From the NCBI RefSeq assembly GCF_026151205.1, contig NC_087073.1, positions 8,967,411 through 9,031,410 on the forward strand: a stretch of DNA of 64,000 nt, written 5' to 3'. The translations under genes were made by a program, and so were the position numbers. Under the pieces are notes generated by a model, which did not search any database, had not been told where the DNA came from, and saw nothing but the letters and a program-made list of their open reading frames with translations. This DNA comes from Bolinopsis microptera. Taxonomy: Eukaryota; Ctenophora; Tentaculata; Lobata; Bolinopsidae. This document shows, piece after piece, positions 56,219-64,000 of the stretch (positions within the stretch are counted from its first letter, which is position 1; each line of letters begins with the position of its first letter).

Positions 56219-58552
56219 TCAGGAGCAATCATAGGCATCATACTTCTGGTTAGGTTTATGGCGTTTAGACGACCTACTTGATCTAACGGGTGAGGTTCCT
56301 CCCACTCTAGAATCATCTTCATCTTTTGACGTGTTTAAACTCCTGGCATTTTCTTTGTTATTTTTAGGAGGTGAAGGAGGAGTGTTGGCCAGAACAAACT
56401 TGTCATCACGATCCTCATCACTTAAATCACAAGATGTTCTCCTACGTTTAGTTGTTGTCTGAGAAGACTCTGATTCTTGTTGAGGAAATGAGAAGACGTG
56501 AGGCGATGTAAACTCAGGAGAGGTAGGAGGTGTGGAGAAGTGGCAGGAGTCGTCTACACTCGACTGGACATCACTTTTATCGCTAAACTCTATCGTGATT
56601 TTGCGAGAAAAGTGTGCTGCCAGTTGTTTCATTTTGTTTATTTTGGACAGCGGTCCCGCCTTCTTTTTCTTTGCTTTTCGTGGAGCTTCAATCCATTCAG
56701 GATCTTCACTGGAATGATAATCAAATGGAATCTTTTTGGAATCAGATTGATCTGAAACGTCCTCATTTTTCAAAATAACTTCATGAGCAACCAGCGAGTT
56801 TTCATCGTCTTTAAAACTATAAACATCAATGGGCTTTTGGTTTACAGGAGATAAAAAGACTTTCGATATGGATGATTGAGAAATGTTTAGATCACTATCC
56901 TCACCACTCGATGCAGTTGAATAACTATTTGAATTTGAGTTCCGAGCAAAAGACGCTGGCGATAAACTAAACTTGAGAAGAGATGCCGGAAGCTGCTTTC
57001 CCTCTTTAAAACAGCATTCAATTACTGAAAACACCGAATTAAGCACACGTTTCTTGAGGCGCTCTCGTCTTTCTGACATATGAACCAAGACTCTTGCTCG
57101 TTCCAGATCTTGGCGAAGTGAAACAAGTTTTAAAAACGGATCCAACTCATTGTTCTCTGCGTCATTATTCAGTTTTGATGACTTTTCTACAAGGTCACTC
57201 AATGGTGGTAAACTGATAGAGGGATTATTTCCGTTCAGTTTTCGTTTTTCTTTCCAATAGTCAAAAGCAAATTGGATTATACTGACATTGAAATCAAGAG
57301 CTGTAGACACATCTAAAACATCGACATATTCGTAGAATTCACTCAAAAGAGTTCTTGCTATTTTCGTCTGATTGCTGTAAAGAGGGTTCAGTTTATCTTT
57401 CCTGCACAACGGTAGCACAATAGAGTTCATAGAGGAAGGTTCTCGAAACTTTTCTGACGAGTGCTTCAGACAGTAAGCAAAGTTTTCAACAATCTCTGGC
57501 TCCTCGGGAGTGCCATAAGTTGTCATCATATGAGATCTATTTGAGTAAGCACATGAGGGATGGAAGGGCACAAAACAACCTTTCATAGAACACTGGATAC
57601 AAGCCCCTACTCTTTCTTGACAAAAGCAACATGACAACGACCACCGATTTGTGGGAATTTGTTTGATTTTCGTTATCGGTTCCATCTTTTCGATATTTCC
57701 AAATCCTACTTCAGGTATCCACAGTGCACAAAATATATGAACCCATTCTCCCTGCTGGGCCAGTTTAAAGGCACCTTCTCCCTGCATACACAGTAAACAC
57801 ACAGGAGTGGAGCAGTCTGCTTTACAAGGCGCACAGTACCACTCTCCTTTTGGGATTTTAGGGACGCCATAGCAGCTTTGATGAACACATATGTTACAGT
57901 TGTCACAGAAAATCATATCATTGTCAGGTTCACTATAAATATCTTTGCATACCTCACAGTACACTGAATCATCATACTGTATGCTGTATGTTATGTTCTC
58001 TTGGTATTTTGTAAACATATTGACGTGGCAAAGAGTGTCAAGATAAGTGAAGATAACTTCAAAGTCAATTTCAGTAATATTGTCTTTAGAGTCTTCTACA
58101 GAGTTGATTGAAGCTAGAAATGAAATGTCGTCTTCGTCCATATCATAGAGTGGTTCAGGAACTTTCCCATTCATCACTTCATCTATCACATCAGCTTCAG
58201 GCTGCCATTTGTAATAACTCTCAGGCAAGGTCCAAATGTTGTCCTCATTTGAGCTTTCAAGCAGCTTAAAATCTGGCTTTGGTAAGCTTACTATATCAAC
58301 GGGAACCTGGACTCCTTTATCATATTCCTGTTTCCATGCATCTGCAATCTTTATGAAATGATCATCAAGAACCTGCTGGTCAGGTATCTTCATGGCTGTT
58401 ATAAAATCTGTCCGATACATTTCTACAGGTTTGGTCTCTTGGTTCCAGGTGTTGTTAAATATCTTTTTGCTGTCTTCCCAACACAAGTTGAAGGCACCAG
58501 ATTTCTTGGTTTGTCCATGGTTATTGTTACTTGTAACAAATTCATTGGTCAT
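56219..58552 (-). CDS. JADE: JADE family PHD protein (HBO1 complex scaffold), single coding exon
   Basis: JADE proteins scaffold the HBO1/ING/MEAF6 histone acetyltransferase complex; human JADE1 is also linked to beta-catenin turnover. The frame encodes 777 residues from the ATG at 58,552, chosen because a good acceptor (CATATTTCAG) ends one base before it. An upstream ATG in the same frame would add 19 hydrophobic residues. Residues about 43-85 match the EPL1-like N-terminal region (VEMYRTDFITAMKIP, KGVQVPV). PHD1 is about 199-243 (CEVC, CDNC, HQSC, WYCAPC), and the extended PHD is about 252-363 (CLLC, WVHIFCALWIPEV, CCFC, CIQC, HPSC, CLKH). Next come FYEYVDVLDVSTALDF and LVSLRQDLERARVLVHM, as in vertebrate JADE. 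The tail is Ser-rich and basic. The absence of introns in the whole coding region is unusual beside its many-intron neighbours. Confidence 0.93.
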   Translation of the reverse strand: MTNEFVTSNNNHGQTKKSGAFNLCWEDSKKIFNNTWNQETKPVEMYRTDFITAMKIPDQQVLDDHFIKIADAWKQEYDKGVQVPVDIVSLPKPDFKLLESSNEDNIWTLPESYYKWQPEADVIDEVMNGKVPEPLYDMDEDDISFLASINSVEDSKDNITEIDFEVIFTYLDTLCHVNMFTKYQENITYSIQYDDSVYCEVCKDIYSEPDNDMIFCDNCNICVHQSCYGVPKIPKGEWYCAPCKADCSTPVCLLCMQGEGAFKLAQQGEWVHIFCALWIPEVGFGNIEKMEPITKIKQIPTNRWSLSCCFCQERVGACIQCSMKGCFVPFHPSCAYSNRSHMMTTYGTPEEPEIVENFAYCLKHSSEKFREPSSMNSIVLPLCRKDKLNPLYSNQTKIARTLLSEFYEYVDVLDVSTALDFNVSIIQFAFDYWKEKRKLNGNNPSISLPPLSDLVEKSSKLNNDAENNELDPFLKLVSLRQDLERARVLVHMSERRERLKKRVLNSVFSVIECCFKEGKQLPASLLKFSLSPASFARNSNSNSYSTASSGEDSDLNISQSSISKVFLSPVNQKPIDVYSFKDDENSLVAHEVILKNEDVSDQSDSKKIPFDYHSSEDPEWIEAPRKAKKKKAGPLSKINKMKQLAAHFSRKITIEFSDKSDVQSSVDDSCHFSTPPTSPEFTSPHVFSFPQQESESSQTTTKRRRTSCDLSDEDRDDKFVLANTPPSPPKNNKENARSLNTSKDEDDSRVGGTSPVRSSRSSKRHKPNQKYDAYDCS

Positions 58553-58641
58553 ACTGAAATATGAGTTTGTTAAATATTTCAGCATTTTAATAAAACATAA
58601 CTGCATCACTTTACCTTTGGATAGTTAGGAAGAAAATCCAT
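58553..58641 (-). promoter_or_regulatory. Putative spliced JADE 5' leader with upstream ORF
   Basis: On the minus strand a GTAAAG donor (58,609-58,614) and the CAG acceptor (58,554-58,556) would define a 61-nt leader intron. The exon before it contains an ATG at 58,641. After splicing this upstream ORF would end at a TGA just past the JADE start codon, out of frame. The leader overlaps the edge of the adjacent LINE. Confidence 0.35.
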
Positions 58642-61310
58642 ACTTAGCTCGTTCTACAGAGTTGGCACACTTGGCAATGATAACCATGATAGAGTCAAGC
58701 AATACCTACATAACATCCGTAGGCGTAGAAGAGTACAGAGCATTACCTTGGTTGGTGATTTGAATATGCCCCAGGTCAGATGGGATGAGGGCTCCTCCTC
58801 TGTTCCTATTGAACAAGCATTCATTGATACGTTTAATGATTTATCTTTACAGCAGCTGGTAACAGACCCTACACATTACAGGGGAAATGTTCTAGATGTA
58901 GTTTTGACGGATAAGCCAGAAATTATATCAGAATTAATTGTTGACAGTAAACATGGTATTTGTGGGTCGGATCACTATGCGATAAGATTTGACATAAGAC
59001 TTAACGCTAGAAAGAAAAAGTCTACCAAACGAAAAATCTATAGCTTCAAAAGGGCCAATTGGACCAATTTAAATAATGCACTGAATTCTGAAAACTGGGA
59101 ACATCTACTAAGTGGAAAACCAGTCGAAGAGGCCTGGTCAGTTTTTCAATACTATTTTCACTTCTCATTGTAATTCACATATTCCTAAGATATCTGTCTC
59201 CGATGAATTTCAACCCCCATGGTTTGACTCAGATGTCTTTGATTTATGTAGAAAAAAGGAGCGACTACATGACGAATGGAAACAGTCTTCTAATCCAAAA
59301 AAATATTTAAAATTTTCCAAAGCTAGGAGGGATTTTAAAAATCTCGTTGATGCAAAATTGGACGCAAACTTTGAAGATGATGATAACAGAAATCTCATTA
59401 ACAAAAAGTTCTGGTCTTTTGTGAAATCTAAATCAAACTCTAATCGCATTCCTGAAACAGTCAGCTACAATGGTTGCCTACGGTCCGATCCGCAGGGACA
59501 GTGTGAGTTATTCAATAAATATTTTAACGAACAGTTTACAGAGGGTAGTGATTATGATATAAATATCGACTTTTCCAGTGACCGTGATTTTCAGGTCAAT
59601 TTCGACACTTGTAAAATCAAAGGTTTACTTGAAAATATTGATCCAAGTAAAGCGCAAGGGGCCGACAATATCCATGGAAGAATTTTAAAGTACTGTTCAG
59701 TGAGCCTGTCTAAGCCTCTTGCCATCCTTTTTGAAGCCTCTTATAAAACCGGATGTATTCCAGCAGATTGGAAAATGGCAAACGTTGTTCCAGTTCATAA
59801 AAAAGGCTCTAAAATTGAAGTTAACAACTATAGGCCAATCTCTCTGACAAGCATTATTATGAAAATTTACGAAAAAGTAATCCGGGATGAATTGCTCAAT
59901 CGATGTGAACATCTTATTGATCAACGTCAACATGGTTTTATGAATAGGAAATCATGTACAACTCAGCTAGTAAATTTCTGTGACAGCTTAGCCCTATCTC
60001 TCAATGACAATGTTCGCACTGACATAATATACTTTGATTTCCAAAAAGCTTTTGATTCTGTCAACCACGACATAATTCTGTTGAAGCTCAAAGAACAATA
60101 TAACATTGATGCATCTCTACTGAGATTCTTCAAGTGCTACCTTGAAAACAGATACCAAAGGGTTGTCATTGGAAATAAAATGTCTGCTCCCTGTCAGGTT
60201 AGATCAGGTGTCCCCCAGGGCTCAATTTTAGGGCCTACTTTATTTATACTTTTTCTTAATGACATTACAGAGGATTTGTCACCGGAAACAAATATAACCA
60301 TGTATGCTGATGATACAAAAATATGGCGTAGAATCACGTCCCAGGATGACCATTGGCTGCTCCAGCGGGATATTAACAGTCTTCAAAATTGGGCTCATCA
60401 TAATAAGATGGTGTTTCACCCCTCAAAAAGTCACGTTCTTTCTATTACCCGAGCATATTCTATGAATCGTAGTGTTAATTTTGTGTACTCAATGAATGAA
60501 ACGGCTATCGAATACACAGACATTGAAAAAGATCTTGGAGTTCATATCAATAGTAAGTTAGATTGGTCACATCACTGTGATATGATATACTCTAAGGCTA
60601 GTCAGAGGTTAGGCCTTCTAAAAAGAACATGTTACTTCACCAAGAACACTAAAAAACGTCGGGCCTTCTATCTATCTCAGGTTAGAAGTCATTTCGAACA
60701 CTGCACAATTGTCTGGCGGCCTCATTCAGAAACCTCGGTGGAGAAACTTGAATCGATACAAAAAAGAGGTATCAAGTGGATCCTTAATGATATTTACTTG
60801 AGCCTTAGGGACAAAAAAAGGTATTTCATAGCGTGTAAGGAACTAAATATCCTTCCACTCTCGGTAAGGTTTGATTACAAGGATATATTATATTTTCATA
60901 ATATTTTTTATGACATATCAGTTGTGACATTTCCACCTTACTTACGACGTTTCATGGGAAGTAGGTTAAGGCGATCACATCTAGACGATCTCAGTATGAT
61001 TAGTGACATTTCTCCTCAAGTTCCACAAAACCTTACGTCAAGCCAGACCAGATGTTCAGGCATATCTAAGTCTTACTTTTACAGAGCGCACATTCTTTGG
61101 AATAAACTCCCTTATAAATTAAGGGAAATCTCAAGGCCATCCGTGTTTAAAACCCATTTAATTAAGTACCTCTGGACAGTTCTAAACGACCATATAACAT
61201 CTTCTGACAGTTAAACAATTTACCTAAACTTTCACGATGATCAGACACACAAACTTAATGTAACTATATTATCGACTTAATGTAACTATATTATCGACAT
61301 ATAAATTGAT
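58630..61310 (+). mobile_element. 5'-truncated CR1/L2-like LINE with endonuclease remnant and full reverse transcriptase
   Basis: The left part (about 58,640-59,170) is the C-terminal half of an APE-type endonuclease: LVGDLNMPQVRW, DPTHYRGNVLDVVLT, GSDHYAIRFD. The right part (to 61,214) is a reverse transcriptase of about 690 residues with FDFQKAFDSVNH, SGVPQGSILGPTLFILFLND and the catalytic MYADDTKI. A single-base indel at a T-run near 59,139-59,143 separates the two frames. Everything else is open, so the copy is young. No RNase H is seen. The 3' tail has a 22-bp unit twice (61,253-61,296), the tail form typical of CR1/L2 elements. The 5' end is truncated just after 58,625; no target-site duplication was identified. 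It lies head-to-head with JADE. Confidence 0.92.
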
Positions 61311-62234
61311 TTAAAGTATAATTAATAAAATATGTTCAATAAAGCGTGTTTATAATTATGATTTATGGTACATTGTTATTTATCATATTTATATTTTAGG
61401 CTGTAACCTTATTAGTTCAATGGAATAAACCTAGCATGCCTTGGTTGCAGCATCGCTTCACTTATAGGTGCATATAGGGCCCGATGTAATTGCTATGATC
61501 AGTTTACTGGTCAACTGGTGTTTCGGTGTCCCTAATTTTGTTTACACTCGGTCACTTGTCAAGGCATGTAAGGTCATTCGGCGATATTTTCTTTGAAATA
61601 AAATGATGTATTTGTGTAACAATTTGAAAGTTTATTGATAAAAAAAAAAATGCTTTTAGTGACAGTGGTTTGAATGCTCTTGGTTTGAAAATCAGTGAAC
61701 CAGAAGAAATTCAATGAAACTAACACGAGATTTGATTTGAAACAATAAAAACAACAATAAAACATCCATTAAAACAACAATAACAATGAAATCTAAAATT
61801 AGCAACGTGCATGTCTGAAATAGCTACAGTATAAAAACAACCAATTTATTAACATCTGATATAATATCTAAAAATGAACCAAACATGACATTTACTAAAA
61901 ATTAAAAATTCTATTTGTCACATTTTAAAACTTTAAAAAACGATTATCATTACATTTGTCATTATTTGACACATTTATTCCTTTAATTAACTTGATTGTA
62001 AGCAACTTGAAAGTTACTACAAAGTAGATGACATGAAAATGACATGAAAATGAGCGAACAGCTTTTAATTACAATTTATGATATAGTTTGGAATAAATTA
62101 AATTCACCTTTTATTCGTGTTTTGTTTGAAAAGCTTACTAAGGCTCACAAAAAATGTGGTTAATTAGATTGAAAAATATATATCATAATCTCATATATAT
62201 ATCTAGGGTTTATGCCAGTACAACATGATATAAC
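61311..62234. other. Intergenic interval between the LINE and the lectin exon
   Basis: AT-rich, no gene or repeat recognised apart from homopolymer runs. It should contain the 3' UTR of the lectin gene. Confidence 0.5.
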
Positions 62235-62758
62235 TTATTCAATATTGCCCTTTTCTGGTTGAATATAATACCCATCACCCAAAACCACAACCTCAGTAAG
62301 ACATAGAGGTGCTTTGGTATCCAGCTTTATTTCCACCCTCCTGCCATGAACGATTCCTTCCATAGGGATATGATACCATCCAACGCTTCCCTTCTTGTAC
62401 TCTATCGTGTGTATAAGTTGGGAGTCAAGGTATACTTTAGCTTTGTCTATTTTGTTAGCTTGTTCAAGTCGGCTCAGTATATTAATCTCAAATATTCTGT
62501 AGCTCTGAGTAAGATCAACATACCACCAAGCTAACGAGCCGTCTACAGAGGGGTCTGTTTGAGTGGTATTACCATTAATAAATCTTGGATCTTCAATTCC
62601 ATTGACAGCTCTGTTGGGTTCTCCGTTATCAGCTACCGATGATTGGTAACAAGATCTTCCCACAGCTAGGTCTCGGAGAATAGTGCTTTTCTCACCAGTC
62701 CCAAAGACTTCAACTTGGGCCAAGGAGAGAGGTTTACCAGAAGTAAGTAAAACAGATA
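62235..62758 (-). CDS. F-type lectin (fucolectin) repeat protein, last exon
   Basis: F-type lectins bind fucosylated glycans, usually as secreted or cell-surface recognition proteins. The exon probably starts at 62,758 after a TATAG acceptor (phase 1) and ends at the stop at 62,235. It opens with GKPLSLAQVEVFG, the closing strand of a preceding domain, so the gene encodes at least two tandem domains. It then has one full domain: LAVGRSCYQSS, GEPNRAVNG, LAWWYVDLTQSYRIFEINI, and closes with PLCLTEVVVLGDG. The histidine expected before the WW segment in fucose-binding members is not seen (TTQTDPS instead), and the usual RxD pair is not clear. Glycan specificity may be changed or lost. Upstream exons lie beyond the repeat at 62.8 kb or outside the window. 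Confidence 0.82.
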
Positions 62759-62796
62759 CTATAATGGCGCAGGAGGGTCAACCTGAAAAGAACATT

Positions 62797-63008
62797 GCTT
62801 GACCCTCCTGCCCCACCGCATGGATCAGGAGGTTCATTTCAGAAACAGTGCTTGACCCTCCTGCCCCACCACATGGATCAGGAGGTTCATTTCAGAAAAA
62901 ACAGTGCTTGACCCTCCTGCCCCACCACATGGATCAGGAGGTTCATTTCAGAAAAAACAGTGCTTGACCCTCCTGCCCCACCACATGGATTACGGGGGTC
63001 ATTTGAAC
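62797..63008. repeat. 56-bp minisatellite, about 3.8 copies
   Basis: Copies begin at 62,797, 62,850, 62,906 and 62,962, each starting GCTTGACCCTCCTGCCCCAC. The first lacks three A residues of the A-run. A reverse-complement piece (GCAGGAGGGTCAA) stands just left of the array at about 62,770. It lies directly upstream of the lectin exon. Confidence 0.92.
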
Positions 63009-63212
63009 CCACAAGACCATGTGCACTTATTTCTACATCGCGCGCGATACGTGTGTGCGTGATTACATGAAATCTTACCGCGCCCTACGCCAAGTAGACG
63101 AAAAGCGTGGTCGAAGAGCGAGAGTCGGTACAATAAATAAAACGAGAGTTGGTACATTTAACTGGCATTTTTTAACCGTGGTACAATCAGAATTGCATAC
63201 AGCCGACACAGG

Positions 63213-63500
63213 ATGAGGGGGGGGGGGGCAATGACTACTGATGGAGACTTTTGAGCACCAATGGGGACGAAAATCATAGGGACTGAAGGTCAAATCGCTG
63301 GTGAAATTTTCCATTTGTCCCCATAAGTACCCAAAGTTTTGGCGAGTTTTATGTAGTTTTGATATTATCTTTTATTAAATGACTTCTAAAGGAGACTTTT
63401 GGGTACCAATGGGGGCTAAAAATCTTGGAGACTTGAGGTTAAATTGCTGGCGAAATTCTGCACTTGTCCCCAAAGTCATTGGCTCCCCCCCCCCTCCCCC
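63213..63500. mobile_element. Short element with G/C-run plus CAATGACT inverted ends and internal duplication
   Basis: The left end reads GAGG(G)nCAATGACT and the right end AGTCATTGGCT(C)n, so the ends are inverted repeats. Inside are two diverged direct copies (about 63,238-63,325 and 63,388-63,472) sharing GGAGACTTTTG, ACCAATGGGG and TTGTCCCC. There is no ORF of note. It is probably a non-autonomous DNA transposon or a fold-back element. Confidence 0.6.
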
Positions 63501-64000
63501 GGGTGAGGTGACGGAGAAAAATAAACTGAGCTCAAGGCTACATTTCCAGATATCCCGCCAGGGCACCGTCGCTCATGCTGCAAAGTGTGTTGAGAGATGC
63601 CCACGTCATCACACGTAAACTGTGTCACGAATACCTGAAATGCAGACGTGCAGAACAAACATAACTCTGATCTATATTTTTCATAAAACTTTCAGGATTT
63701 GCCAATGAGGGAAAAGACAGCACTGTCCGAGAAGCTAGAAATGCATGAATCATAGGTGACATGGATAGGGGTAAGAAGTTTTTAAAAAACATGAAAATTG
63801 TGAAAGGAAAAGAAGTAGAAATGAGAAAGGGTAGATTTAAAATGTTTGAGAATCGATTTTGTGCTGAAGAACTCCGTCCGCAGGACGGGCTTCCGGCTAC
63901 TTATGATAATTCGAATAAATTTGAGATTCAAACAAGCTACGAATACGAATGCTTATAGCAGTGGCAAGCTCGTGGCAAGCTCTTGTTTGCTGCGCATTGG
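63501..64000. other. Unassigned right edge
   Basis: No gene or repeat could be supported. A 65-codon Lys/Arg-rich open frame at 63,761-63,958 has no recognisable motif. Confidence 0.4.

Noticed and set aside
62797..63008. CRISPR-like array
   Set aside because: Units are contiguous tandem copies without unique spacers, in animal DNA.

Overview
The window is animal nuclear DNA and looks like a non-vertebrate metazoan. It is AT-rich, its genes are split by many GT-AG introns, and it carries LINE and DNA-transposon debris. The conserved genes are metazoan regulators (PHF12, CLASP, JADE). I lean towards an early-branching marine invertebrate such as a cnidarian, because the endonuclease-bearing retroelement piece at 5.1-6.0 kb and the F-type lectin resemble families I associate with those genomes. 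The sequence alone does not settle the clade. No operons, tRNAs, rRNAs or CRISPR arrays were seen.

Layout. (1) 0.36-2.42 kb, + strand: a membrane-anchored FAD monooxygenase of the Baeyer-Villiger type, with one reading-frame break. (2) 3.72-10.62 kb, + strand: PHF12 (Pf1), with PHD1, an MRG15-binding-like segment, PHD2 and an FHA-like domain. Its third intron holds a 5'-truncated retroelement bracketed by a 13-bp target-site duplication. (3) 13.70-15.32 kb, + strand: a four-exon gene for a 249-residue protein I do not recognise. (4) 15.3-20.1 kb: no gene, with a GC-rich cluster of direct and inverted repeats at 16.7-18.7 kb. (5) 20.10-54.94 kb, - strand: a complete CLASP gene in about 39 exons. 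(6) 56.22-58.55 kb, - strand: JADE in a single coding exon. (7) 58.63-61.3 kb, + strand: a young, 5'-truncated CR1/L2-like LINE head-to-head with JADE. (8) 62.24-62.76 kb, - strand: the last exon of a tandem F-type lectin gene, followed by minisatellite and transposon debris to the window end.

How the genes relate. PHF12 and JADE are chromatin readers of opposite sign: PHF12 belongs to the Sin3/HDAC-MRG15 repressor and JADE to the HBO1 acetyltransferase complex. CLASP stabilises microtubule plus ends. They look like unrelated neighbours, each on its own promoter.

The most interesting signal is the CLASP linker between TOG2 and TOG3. Splice-phase-consistent exon reconstruction gives about 2,160 residues in total, against about 1,540 in human CLASP1. 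The extra length lies in a linker of roughly 1,030 residues, built mostly from exons that begin and end in phase 1. These include 18-, 21- and 27-nt microexons, a cluster of three S/TxIP motifs, a seven-unit SGDAxxR repeat, and about five copies of an RSRT-x-I-x3-(D/E)-V-x2-A motif. That motif resembles the single RSRSDIDVNAA motif of vertebrate CLASPs. A candidate alternative first exon lies in the 12.5-kb intron after TOG1 and would make a TOG1-less isoform. Exon boundaries were placed by eye from splice signals, phase continuity and family knowledge, and have not been checked against transcripts.
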